Position numbers and translations under genes: made by a program. Shown here piece after piece: positions 8,187 to 16,668 of a stretch of DNA of 47,066 nt (positions are counted from its first letter, which is position 1; the number at the start of each line of letters is the position of its first letter). The notes below the pieces were generated by a model, which was not told the DNA's origin, made no database searches, and was given only the letters and a program-made list of their open reading frames with translations. The stretch comes from a virus, in the IMG/VR virus record IMGVR_UViG_3300010399_000013, positions 1-47,066 of that record; one strand, given 5' to 3'.

Positions 8187-8744
8187 ATGTTCTTCATCAT
8201 GCCCAGTCTGTTCGGGGTGGGCTTCCAAGTCCCCGACCTCGTCGTCCCGGCGACCGTCCGCGGTGGTTCCAAGGTGCTTGGCCAGCTCGTGGCCTTCGAC
8301 TTGGCCAACTCGGACGCCGCGACGACGGACAACGCCATGGACGGCGGAGACAACTCCGGCTTCGGCAACGTGATCGCCACGCGCTCGAACGCCATCGAAG
8401 AGGCCACGGGCATCTTCGGCGTCATCGAAGGTCCCGGCGAGGGCAGCCAAGCCAGCGCCGGAAACACGGTGGCCGACGACCGCCTCGCCGCTGTCCGCAT
8501 GTACGGGGTCACGCGTGCCCTGGTGCTCCGAGCCTCGGGCTCGTACGCCAAGCACGACCCCCTGTACAGCGACCAGAGCGTGGCCCCGACGGCAATGACG
8601 ATCGCTCCGGCGACCGTCGGCGAGGTGCACAAGCAGCTCGCGACCTGCCTCGCGGTTGTTACGACCCCGACGACGGCGACTCTCGCCTCCGTCTGGTTCT
8701 TCGGAGGACTGCCCTTCGGCATCGCCTCCAACGTGGGTACCTAA
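8187..8744 (+). CDS. Probable capsid decoration or minor head protein
   Basis: 185 residues from ATG 8187, ribosome site ACAGGAG at 8174-8180. The product is small, strand-rich and glycine/alanine-rich, with alternating hydrophobic segments (RAVRMYGVTRALVLRASGSY-type pattern) and few charged residues. It directly follows the coat gene and precedes a hairpin, which is where decoration (cement) proteins usually lie. No family motif was recognised, so a head-completion function is also possible. Confidence 0.55.
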   Translation: MFFIMPSLFGVGFQVPDLVVPATVRGGSKVLGQLVAFDLANSDAATTDNAMDGGDNSGFGNVIATRSNAIEEATGIFGVIEGPGEGSQASAGNTVADDRLAAVRMYGVTRALVLRASGSYAKHDPLYSDQSVAPTAMTIAPATVGEVHKQLATCLAVVTTPTTATLASVWFFGGLPFGIASNVGT

Positions 8745-8755
8745 CTCACTGGTGC

Positions 8756-8802
8756 AGGGGCTCCGGTGCCAAAACTGGCATGGGAGCGGCGCCGGGGCCC
8801 CT
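8756..8802 (+). terminator. Hairpin between capsid and tail genes (terminator or attenuator)
   Basis: 8756-8770 (AGGGGCTCCGGTGCC) pairs with 8788-8802, a 15-bp stem with two G-T pairs and a 17-base loop. An alternative small hairpin, TGCCA/TGGCA (8767-8771 with 8776-8780), competes for part of the left arm. No long T run follows (CACTCTTCTC), so partial read-through is likely. This would lower expression of tail genes relative to the coat. Confidence 0.55.
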
Positions 8803-8825
8803 CACTCTTCTCGCGGTAGGCCGCC

Positions 8826-9815
8826 ATGACGCTCAACGCGGTGTTCTTCAAGCACATCCGGCAGGTCCTCAACGAGGAGCTGACGCCCGGGATGTCGGAG
8901 GGCGAGTATCTGCGGCTCGCGGCGGACTGGTTCTCGGCCGAGCACGAGTGGCAGTTCCTGCGCCGGCCGTGCGTGCTCGACCTGCGCGGGTCGATCGAGT
9001 TCGAGGACGCGACCTACACGCACACGGGACGGATCCTGACCAAGGTCGGCGCCTTCGCGAACTACACGTACGTGGCTGGCGACGTCGCCGAGGCCACGGC
9101 CGGCACGGGCGTCGTCGCCACGCGCTACCCGATCGCGAGCAAGGCCGACTCCGACTCGATCGTCCTTGCTGGCGACGGGCTCGGCGCGGCCGCGGACGCG
9201 CAGACCGACATCGACGCGCGCCTCCCCAACACGTCGATCCAGCTCCCGAGTGACTTCATGGCCTTCGTGGGCGTGCGCCCGCTGCGCAGCATCGGCAGCG
9301 CCGTGCGGCGCCTCGAGTTCACCTCGCCCGAGGTGCTGACCGCGATGCGCTCGGGCTCGGCCGAGGTCGATAACCAGGGCGCGGGCTTCCTCGGCATCGT
9401 GACCGAGCTCGTGAACCGCGGCTCGGGCTTGACCGATCCGGTGATCGAGATCTACCCGAGCTCAGCCGAGAACGTGGCCGGAGCCTTCCGCGGCTACTAT
9501 CGCGCGCGGCTCGTGATCGACCCTGCCTCGGACACGGCCGCCGTACCGCTCCCGTCCGGCCGACCGGCGCTCGAGCTCGCGCTCATCAAGGCGTGCCGCG
9601 CCTTCGCGCTGGGTCTCGAGGAGGGCGAAGAGGTCGGCAAGCCCTCGCTCGAGGAGCTCCTGCGCCAGCTCATCGCCTCGGACGTGTGGCACGCCGCGCG
9701 CAAGCAAGACGGACTCCAGCAGCCGACCATGGGCCCGCTGCGCGGAGGGGTGGGCGATCGGTACGGGCGGATGTCGAGGCGCATGCTCGACAGCCAAGTC
9801 GAGGGCCCGACCTGA
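8826..9815 (+). CDS. Probable head-to-tail adaptor
   Basis: 329 residues from ATG 8826. The N-terminal helix with LNEELTPGMSEGEYLRLAADWF is followed by strand-rich segments and a C-terminal helical region (ALELALIKACRAFALGLEEGEE). The last part is basic and ends SRRMLDSQVEGPT. Position after the coat operon and directly before the tail hub suggests the ring connecting portal and tail (T7 gp11-like or P22 gp4-like role). Sequence motifs alone do not prove this. The stop TGA shares one base with the next ATG. Confidence 0.55.
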   Translation: MTLNAVFFKHIRQVLNEELTPGMSEGEYLRLAADWFSAEHEWQFLRRPCVLDLRGSIEFEDATYTHTGRILTKVGAFANYTYVAGDVAEATAGTGVVATRYPIASKADSDSIVLAGDGLGAAADAQTDIDARLPNTSIQLPSDFMAFVGVRPLRSIGSAVRRLEFTSPEVLTAMRSGSAEVDNQGAGFLGIVTELVNRGSGLTDPVIEIYPSSAENVAGAFRGYYRARLVIDPASDTAAVPLPSGRPALELALIKACRAFALGLEEGEEVGKPSLEELLRQLIASDVWHAARKQDGLQQPTMGPLRGGVGDRYGRMSRRMLDSQVEGPT

Positions 9816-12800
9816 TGGCCGAGGACGACGAGTTCGAGCTCCCCATGCCCTTCGGCGGGGTCTCCGACGACCTCGCCTTCTCGAAGCAGAACCTGCGCAC
9901 GACGCGCGAGGCCGCCAACATCCGCGGCCAGGACAAGACCGGGCGCGAGCGCATCTCGAAGCGCTCCGGCATGAGCAAGGCCAACGACGCACAGGTCGAC
10001 GCGTCGAACCGCGTGCTCGAGATCGCCTCGGTGGTCTTCGACTCGCGCAACCTCACGTACAGCTTTACGCCGGGCTCGGAGAGCAAGGAGTGGGACGAGG
10101 AGAGCCCGAGCAAGCAGCCGGTTCTCATGGGGGTGACGGACCGGCAGGGGAACGTCTACGTCACCGACGGGCCGGCCTCCGTCGCGAAGCTCAACTCCGA
10201 CGGCGTGGTGATGTGGCAACTCCCCCTGCCGGTCAAGGACAAGAGCCACTCGATCCGCTTCGTGCACGTGGACGACCTCTTCGACGTGTACGTCGGGGTC
10301 TCGACAGGCACGCGGCCCGAGCTCGGCCAGCTCTGGAAGCTCACGCAGCTCCCCGACGACGAGGTCGAGATCGCGTGGGAGGTGCCGACGGACGCCTTCG
10401 TCGAGGCCGTGAAGGTGTACCGCGACAAGCTCTACACCCTCCAGAACGATCCGCGCATCGGACAGGCCTACGTGCGTGTGTACTCGGCGCTCGACGCCGT
10501 GGTCCCGCGCGTGACGCAGGAATGGCGCGTGCCCTTCCCGGCCAACGACTTCGACCTGAACGAGGCCGGGGACACCTTCGTCGCGAGCGATCGGCAGTCG
10601 AGCGCGGGCGGCAAGCGCTTCAACCCGCGGTGGCCGCGCACGAGCCCCTCGGGTCTCCCGCTCTCGCCCGAGACCGTCGATTGGACCCCCTACGACCTCG
10701 AGAACTACGAGAAGCGCGTGTGGTCGTGGATCCGCGCCGGCGACATCACGCCGTACGACGTGGCCGGGCCCTTCGTCGAGGGCGCGAAGATCCTGCGCGC
10801 GCCCGACCGCTCGGGGAAGAACCGCCACCTGTACGAGCCCTCCTCGATCGGGAAGAAGCCGCCCACGCTCGCCTTCGGGGCGCTCGGGACGCGCACCGGC
10901 ATCCGCTTCAATGGCGTGGACCAGGCGCTCGTCTCGCTCTCGAACTCCTCGACGAAGAAGCAGTACGCCGACCAACAGAAGACCCTGTGGCCTGCCTACG
11001 AGGGCTCGATGTTCGCCACGATCATCGTGTGCCGGCCCGAGAAGCGGACCACGGGCAACCCGTGCTTCATCATGGGGCAGGACAACCAGGCGTCCGGTGC
11101 GACCGATCACATCGTGATCGCCAACCGCTCGGACGGGAGCGCCCTGCCCGGCACCTTCGCCTCCGGCCTGATCAACCACTACGCGGCGACCGACGGCACG
11201 GGCGACGGCGGCCAGGGCACGAACGGCCACCCGCTGGAAGCCTCCTTCGACAACGACCACGATGCGGCCATCATCGTCATCCTGTGGGACGGCGGGATCG
11301 CGCCGAACGACACGACCAACATCACCCGTTCGCTCTTCCAGCTCAACGGCTCGCCGGTCGACCGCTACGAGGGCCTCGGGAACTTCACCAAGGACGCGAC
11401 CATCGTCGGCTTCTGGACGAACCCCTCGAGCGGGATCGACCCGCTCTCGGGCGACATCCTCGAGATCTTCACGCTCGACCGGATCGACCGCGACGACGAC
11501 TCGAGCGAGCCGAAGGTGCTCACGCACGACGAGCTCGAGAACGGCTCGGGCAACGTCGACCAGACCGCGAACGAGCTCACGAAGCTCGTCGGCTACTTCG
11601 CGCACTACTACGGCCTCGCGCACCTCCTGCCGGCCGATGGCGACGCGTTCACACACCCCTATGGACCGCAGAGCGAGACCTTCTTCACGACTGCCTTCGT
11701 CGATGCCCTGATCGGTCCGCCCGAGGGGGGCCACCTCGGCGCGACCGGGCGCACCACGCGCAACACCTACTGCCTCACGAAGTGGAACCCGGCGGGCGAG
11801 CTCGTGTGGACCGTCGACGGCTCCGACCCGGACCCGCTCGACGGCAACAACGGGCTCGTCGGGATCGGCCACGGGGTGCGGGTCGACAAGGACGGCAACC
11901 TCTTTTCGATCGGGCCGCAGAGCGGGTACTTCGACGTGAGCCCCTCGACGATGTGCCTGCGCAAGATCATCGACAAGGGCACCACCTACTCGCACGCGAG
12001 CGCGGACGGTGCGTGGGGCGTGGCCATCGACAGCCCGACGTACGCCTACCCGCGCCTCGCCACGGACCCCTTCGGCAACGTGTACGTGCCCCTGCACAGT
12101 GAGCAGGAGATGCGCGTCTACAAGGGCTCGAGCGGCACGCTCCTCAGTAGCTTCGACTTCACCCTGACGGCCATCAGCCCCTACGCCGTTGCGATCGACC
12201 CGCGGATTCCAGACTACGGCGACGACCTCACCGACGAGCTCGCGCGCTTCGTGTACGTCTTCGGGAGCGCGGGGGCCGAGTTCCCGCCCATCGTGAAGCT
12301 CCGACTCGTGCAGGAGAGCCCGCTCACCGGCTCGCCGCGCACGCTGACCAACGTGGCCATCTCGGCGGGCGGCCTGATTCGCACCTTCGCGGTCGGGGGC
12401 GGGAGCATGGCGACCCCGAGCGGCGCCGCGGGCGCGCTCTCGACCACGCCGGTGTACGTGCAGTCCGTGCCGGCCTTCTCCAAGCTCTACATCACCGATG
12501 GGGTCTCCAAGATCCAGGTGTTCGACCCGCGCGAGGACACGGTCGCGCCGCTCGAGAGCACGACGCCCGGCGCGCCCCCGCACGGCGCGAAGCTCGTCGA
12601 GCGCTTCATGGGACGTCTGTTCTGGGCGCGCGCGCCGGGCCTGATCGGTGGCGCCTTCGACTGGGCGGCCTCGCGCGACGGCGTCCCCACCGACTACAAC
12701 AACTTCCCGGCCTCGCGCGACGCGGCCGCGGCGATCGCCGGGGAAAACGAGTTCGGGCCGGGGATGTGTCCCGACATCATCAACTCGCTGATCCCGATGG

Positions 12801-13666
12801 ACGACGACTTCCTCCTCTTCGGGTGTGACCACTCGATTTGGATGCTGTCGGGCAACCCGGGCGACGGCGGGCAGTTCGACCTCGTCTCGGACATCACGGG
12901 GGTCGCCTTCGGCCGACCGTGGTGCAAGGACCCGGAGGGGCGCGTGTGGTTCGTGGGCTCGCGCGGCGGGCTCTTCGTGATCGCCCCGGGCGGCCGGCCT
13001 GTCCGGATCAGCGAGAACAACATCGACGAGCGCCTGAACTCAATCAACTTCGGCACGCACTACGTGCGCCTGGCCTGGAACGACCGGGACAAGGGCGTGC
13101 ACATCCACCGCTACCCCTTCGGGACCCCTGGCGCGCCGGTTGAACACTGGTTCTGGGACAAGAAGCGCGGCGCGCCCTGGCCCGACACGTACGGGACGAC
13201 CGAGGACCCCGAGATCGATCCGACCGCGATCTACGTCGTCGACGGCGACGACCCGGACGACCGGCTCGTGCTCCTCGGTGGCCGCGACGGGTACGTCCGG
13301 AAGTGGGACAAGGACACGAAGGACGATGACGGCTTCCCGATCGACGCGCACGTCCTGATCGGGCCGCTCGTGGGCCCTGATTCCTCGCGCGAGATGCGCT
13401 TCCAAGGCCCGCGGATCGTGCTCGCGAGCGACTACGACGGGGCGCAGTTCCAGCTCTACGCGACGGACGACCCCGTGCAGCTCGGGCCCGCTCGCGCCAC
13501 GGGTCCGCTCCTGCCCGGCCGGAACGCCATGAAGCGCTCGCGGATGCGCGGCTCGCACTGCTTCGTCCGGATCCGGAACTCGGTCGCGGGGCAGACGTTT
13601 TCAATTGAGGAAGCGGCGATGAAGGCCTTTCCGGGTGGGCACAAGAGAGTCCGCCAGACGCCGTAG
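9815..13666 (+). CDS. Tail hub/nozzle protein with beta-propeller and lectin-like insertion
   Basis: 1283 residues from ATG 9815, overlapping the upstream TGA by one base. Residues about 105-290 contain propeller-like repeats (GNVYVTDG, VAKLNSDG, MWQLPLP). Residues about 290-595 resemble a concanavalin A/LamG-like jelly roll (RTGIRFNGVDQALVSLSN, MFATIIVCRPEK). More repeats of the NHL/PQQ type follow (VRVDKDGNLFSIGP, DPFGNVYVPL). From about residue 925 on, RFMGRLFWARAPG, IPMDDDFLLFGCDHSIW and WFVGSRGGLFVIAPGG match the kind of C-terminal core seen in podovirus tail stabilisation or nozzle proteins (T7 gp12, P22 gp10). It probably closes the tail tube and may bind sugars on the host surface through the insertion. 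Confidence 0.7.
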   Translation: MAEDDEFELPMPFGGVSDDLAFSKQNLRTTREAANIRGQDKTGRERISKRSGMSKANDAQVDASNRVLEIASVVFDSRNLTYSFTPGSESKEWDEESPSKQPVLMGVTDRQGNVYVTDGPASVAKLNSDGVVMWQLPLPVKDKSHSIRFVHVDDLFDVYVGVSTGTRPELGQLWKLTQLPDDEVEIAWEVPTDAFVEAVKVYRDKLYTLQNDPRIGQAYVRVYSALDAVVPRVTQEWRVPFPANDFDLNEAGDTFVASDRQSSAGGKRFNPRWPRTSPSGLPLSPETVDWTPYDLENYEKRVWSWIRAGDITPYDVAGPFVEGAKILRAPDRSGKNRHLYEPSSIGKKPPTLAFGALGTRTGIRFNGVDQALVSLSNSSTKKQYADQQKTLWPAYEGSMFATIIVCRPEKRTTGNPCFIMGQDNQASGATDHIVIANRSDGSALPGTFASGLINHYAATDGTGDGGQGTNGHPLEASFDNDHDAAIIVILWDGGIAPNDTTNITRSLFQLNGSPVDRYEGLGNFTKDATIVGFWTNPSSGIDPLSGDILEIFTLDRIDRDDDSSEPKVLTHDELENGSGNVDQTANELTKLVGYFAHYYGLAHLLPADGDAFTHPYGPQSETFFTTAFVDALIGPPEGGHLGATGRTTRNTYCLTKWNPAGELVWTVDGSDPDPLDGNNGLVGIGHGVRVDKDGNLFSIGPQSGYFDVSPSTMCLRKIIDKGTTYSHASADGAWGVAIDSPTYAYPRLATDPFGNVYVPLHSEQEMRVYKGSSGTLLSSFDFTLTAISPYAVAIDPRIPDYGDDLTDELARFVYVFGSAGAEFPPIVKLRLVQESPLTGSPRTLTNVAISAGGLIRTFAVGGGSMATPSGAAGALSTTPVYVQSVPAFSKLYITDGVSKIQVFDPREDTVAPLESTTPGAPPHGAKLVERFMGRLFWARAPGLIGGAFDWAASRDGVPTDYNNFPASRDAAAAIAGENEFGPGMCPDIINSLIPMDDDFLLFGCDHSIWMLSGNPGDGGQFDLVSDITGVAFGRPWCKDPEGRVWFVGSRGGLFVIAPGGRPVRISENNIDERLNSINFGTHYVRLAWNDRDKGVHIHRYPFGTPGAPVEHWFWDKKRGAPWPDTYGTTEDPEIDPTAIYVVDGDDPDDRLVLLGGRDGYVRKWDKDTKDDDGFPIDAHVLIGPLVGPDSSREMRFQGPRIVLASDYDGAQFQLYATDDPVQLGPARATGPLLPGRNAMKRSRMRGSHCFVRIRNSVAGQTFSIEEAAMKAFPGGHKRVRQTP

Positions 13667-13667
13667 A

Positions 13668-14123
13668 ATGCTCGCCATGCTCCTCCTCCAAACGCCCGCA
13701 GAGGTCGAACGCTTTTTGGCGAAGGTGGCCGTGGACGAAGTCTCGGACTGCTGGGTCTGGGTGGCTGGCCGCTTCAGCAACGGGTACGGCTGCTTCAAGC
13801 TCCGCGGCGGGTCGAGGCTCGCGCACCGCGTGGCGTACACGACGTGGCGAGGCCCGATCCCGGACGACAAGGTCCTCGATCACGTCGTGTGCGACTCCCC
13901 TCCCTGCTGCAACCCGTGGCACACCGAGCCGCGCACGACAGCGCAAAACGTTTTGCGTGGAGACGGGCCGTGCGCGCGCAATGCCCGCAAGACGCACTGC
14001 GCTTCAGGCCACTCGCTCGAAGGAGAGAACCTCTACGTTAATCCGCTTGGCAAGCGCAACTGCAGGGTGTGCCTGCGCCGCAGAGGCCTGGCCTACTACT
14101 ACCGGAAGACGGGCCGCGCGTGA
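13668..14123 (+). CDS. HNH homing endonuclease
   Basis: 151 residues from ATG 13668 (ATG 13677 is a second choice). The motif CWVWVAGRFSNGYG at residues 28-41 and DH (71-72), N82 and H85 in LDHVVCDSPPCCNPWH give the HNH metal-binding core. A C-terminal zinc-like segment (CASGH...CRVC) follows. Free-standing HNH enzymes nick DNA near their own gene and spread by repair. The gene is wedged one base after the tail hub and overlaps the next gene by GTGA. It sits between two structural genes, as is typical of phage homing genes. A TAGAAT hexamer just upstream (13664-13669) could act as a -10 element. Confidence 0.85.
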   Translation: MLAMLLLQTPAEVERFLAKVAVDEVSDCWVWVAGRFSNGYGCFKLRGGSRLAHRVAYTTWRGPIPDDKVLDHVVCDSPPCCNPWHTEPRTTAQNVLRGDGPCARNARKTHCASGHSLEGENLYVNPLGKRNCRVCLRRRGLAYYYRKTGRA

Positions 14124-14644
14124 GCCGCCAAGTCGACCGCGCGCGCGCCAGCCGGAACAACTCCGGTCGCCACTCTAATACCATGGCTGGCGGCCGCGGG
14201 GACCCGCGCGACCACCGTCGCGGCGACCAGAGCCTGACCGACCATGACATCGACGAGCGCTTCTTCGCCATCGAGAACGGGCAGCTCACGCTGAAGCTGG
14301 ACGCCGCGACCGTCGCGCGCCTGCTCGGGAGCTCCGTCGGACCAGGGCTCGAGCTCACGAGCGAGGGCCTGCTCCGGGTGCGCCTCGGCGCGACGCTCGC
14401 GCTCGACCGGGACGGCAACGTCGCCGTGCGGTTCACGGAGGTGGAGACCCTGACGGACGACACCGGGGGCAGCCCGACGTCGACCCTGGACGCGATCCCG
14501 AACCCCGCGGACTCGCCGGCCAGCGCCGATGCCCTGCGCGACGACCTCGTGGCGAACACCCTGCCGGCGATCCGCGACGCCCTGGCCTCGCTTGCGGCCG
14601 TCCTCAACGGCATCCTGTCATCGGCCTCTACCTCGGTGAGGTGA
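14120..14644 (+). CDS. Small structural or head-fibre-like protein
   Basis: 174 residues from GTG 14120 (GTGA overlap with the HNH stop). ATG 14183 is an alternative start that would omit a basic N-terminus. Central strands GPGLELTSEGLLRVRLG followed by ALDRDGNVAVRF have the repeated strand-turn pattern of fibre shafts. The C-terminus is a long helix (RDALASLAAVLNGIL). It may be a minor virion fibre or adaptor-associated protein. No family recognised. Confidence 0.5.
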   Translation: MSRQVDRARASRNNSGRHSNTMAGGRGDPRDHRRGDQSLTDHDIDERFFAIENGQLTLKLDAATVARLLGSSVGPGLELTSEGLLRVRLGATLALDRDGNVAVRFTEVETLTDDTGGSPTSTLDAIPNPADSPASADALRDDLVANTLPAIRDALASLAAVLNGILSSASTSVR

Positions 14645-14648
14645 ACCC

Positions 14649-15302
14649 ATGGGACTCCTCGGATCATCGCTCGGCGGACGCCTCTCCGATCTCTTGCGAG
14701 GCGAAGGCACCGGCCGCTACCGCGGCCAGCTCGCCGGCCTGATCGGACAGGAGCGCGAGAGCGACAAGCTCTACGGCGACGCCACCATCGAGGCGCTGCG
14801 GCGCGGCAACGAGGCCCGCGTGGCCGGCTACGACCAGGCGATCGGGAAGGCCTCCGACATCAGCCGCGCGTCGCGGCGCGAGGCCACCACCCGCGCGGAA
14901 GGCATGATGGGCGAGTTGACCTCGCGCATGGGCGCCGGCGGGAAGTTCGGCACCACGGCCCTCGACAACGCGCGCTTGGGCCTCGGGAGCGCGCTCACGC
15001 GCGAGCTCGAGGGCATCGACGCGGCCTTCTCGGGGCTCATGAGCGAGCTCGCCGTGGGCAAGGGCAGCGCGATCGGAGAGGGTGAGCGCGACATAGCGGC
15101 CTTCCAGCAGGGGCGCTCGGAACAGGAGAGCGAGCTCTTCCGCCTGCTCACCGGCACCCTGAAGCAACCGCGGCCGGGGATGCTCGGCGGCGTCCTCGGC
15201 GCGGCCGGCGCTGGCCTCGGCTCGATGTTCGGAGGACCTGCAGGCGGAACCATGGGCGGCGAGATCGGCAGCGCGCTCGGGTCCAGCTTCGAGCGAGACT
15301 AG
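14649..15302 (+). CDS. Putative internal virion protein (Gly-rich, amphipathic)
   Basis: 217 residues from ATG 14649. The middle is helical with many Arg, Glu and Ala residues. The C-terminal 45 residues are a glycine-rich, weakly hydrophobic stretch (GGVLGAAGAGLGSMFGG) like the membrane-inserting tails of podovirus ejection proteins (T7 gp14 or P22 gp7 type). First of three consecutive genes that probably make the internal core or ejection apparatus. The call is by composition and position. Confidence 0.55.
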   Translation: MGLLGSSLGGRLSDLLRGEGTGRYRGQLAGLIGQERESDKLYGDATIEALRRGNEARVAGYDQAIGKASDISRASRREATTRAEGMMGELTSRMGAGGKFGTTALDNARLGLGSALTRELEGIDAAFSGLMSELAVGKGSAIGEGERDIAAFQQGRSEQESELFRLLTGTLKQPRPGMLGGVLGAAGAGLGSMFGGPAGGTMGGEIGSALGSSFERD

Positions 15303-15305
15303 CCC

Positions 15306-16664
15306 ATGGTGTACGTTGAGGGCCGCTGGGGAAAGATCGGCCTCGAGCTCGGCGAGGCTGAGGCGCGCTACAAGCGCGAGCAGGCCTACCAGAAGGATCG
15401 AGCCCGCGCGATGGCGCAGGCCCAGGAGGAGCTCGAGCGCGAGCAGTCCGAGCGCAAGGCGGGAACCGAGGCCTTCGGCCAGCGCCTGAACCTCGCGGAG
15501 GAAGAGGCGGCCAGCCAAGCGCCGGGTGCGCTCGCGCCGGGCGAGGCAGGCCCCTTCAGCGTCGAAGAGCAGCGCGTCCACGAGCGCTTCGCGCGCATCC
15601 GCAAGGTCGCGGACAACCTCTCGCCGGAGAACCGCGAGCGCTGGCTCGCCGAGGAGAAAGACCGACTGACGCAGGCCGCCATGGGGCGCGCGCGCAAGAA
15701 GGTCGCCGAGGGGATCCAGGACAGGTACCAACACGGCGGGTTCAACCTGCTCGACGAGACCGAGCCCAACCCCGCGATCGACGCCCGGGTCGAGGAGCTC
15801 ATGCGAGCGCTCGACAGCGACCAGATCGACCCGATCAAGGCCGCCGAGGTCGAGGCCGAGCTCCTCGGAGTCGTGCGCAAGGAGAACGAGCGGCGCCTCG
15901 CCCGCAAGCGCGGGACGGCCATGATCGAGCAGCAGCTCCAGAAGGCCATCGACAGCGGCAACACCCAGCTCGCCTCGAGCCTCGAGACCATCCACGCCAT
16001 GTGGGGCACCGGGGAGCTCCAGCCCGACGATCTCGTAGACAGCATGTTCGAGGCCCAGTACGGCCGGAAGACCGCGCGCGCCTCGGCCCCCAACCCGTTC
16101 GACGTGCGCAAGGAAGCCCTGCGGCTTCATGAGACCTACGAGCCGGGGGTCCCGCCGACCGAAGAGAGTCTCCAGAAGTACCTCGAGATCCTCGTGCCGC
16201 CGGCCGCCATGCCCACTCCGAACAAGAAACAGGTGATCGCCGCTTCGACCGCCGTCCCTGGCGCGCGCGGCACCGAGCCCGACCCGCGCGCCGCGCTCGC
16301 TGGCCCTCCGCCGTTCGAGCCGCCGACCAGCGTGCCCGCCGAGCCCAAGAAGGGCGCCGAGGCCGCGCAGCGCCCCCAGGAACCGCGCGCCGCGCCCGGG
16401 AAGGCCAGCGCGGGCGGCGGGGCCGCGCCGCGCCCGTGGGCGAAGCTCGCCCCGAAGGAGCGCAACCAGGCCGAGAAGGACCTCCTGGCGACGGCCGCGA
16501 AGGGTGGCGACCTCCGGAAGCTGCTCAAGTCGCTCGGGATCACCGACCCGGACGCCCTCCCCACGCGTCTGAAGCGCCGCCTGCTCGAGCTCGCGAGGAA
16601 GGCCGGCGGGCCCACCATGGGCGAGACGCTCGCGCGCCTGCGGCCCGGGGCCGGGGGGATGTAG
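15306..16664 (+). CDS. Putative internal virion protein (coiled coil)
   Basis: 452 residues from ATG 15306, four bases after the previous stop. Residues about 10-65 are a charged coiled coil rich in Glu, Lys, Arg and Gln. A Pro/Ala-rich linker at about residues 295-380 precedes a C-terminal helical region (LLATAAKGGDLRKLLKSLG). Its position between the amphipathic protein and the giant polyvalent protein suggests an ejection-core component. No enzymatic motif was seen. Confidence 0.5.
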   Translation: MVYVEGRWGKIGLELGEAEARYKREQAYQKDRARAMAQAQEELEREQSERKAGTEAFGQRLNLAEEEAASQAPGALAPGEAGPFSVEEQRVHERFARIRKVADNLSPENRERWLAEEKDRLTQAAMGRARKKVAEGIQDRYQHGGFNLLDETEPNPAIDARVEELMRALDSDQIDPIKAAEVEAELLGVVRKENERRLARKRGTAMIEQQLQKAIDSGNTQLASSLETIHAMWGTGELQPDDLVDSMFEAQYGRKTARASAPNPFDVRKEALRLHETYEPGVPPTEESLQKYLEILVPPAAMPTPNKKQVIAASTAVPGARGTEPDPRAALAGPPPFEPPTSVPAEPKKGAEAAQRPQEPRAAPGKASAGGGAAPRPWAKLAPKERNQAEKDLLATAAKGGDLRKLLKSLGITDPDALPTRLKRRLLELARKAGGPTMGETLARLRPGAGGM

Positions 16665-16668
16665 CGGC

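Noticed and set aside
9497-12832. Long minus-strand ORF of over 1100 codons opposite the tail hub
   Set aside because: It mirrors a plus gene with strong third-position GC; long antisense frames arise by chance at this GC content. Its composition (Arg, Val, Ala, His) is that of a shadow.
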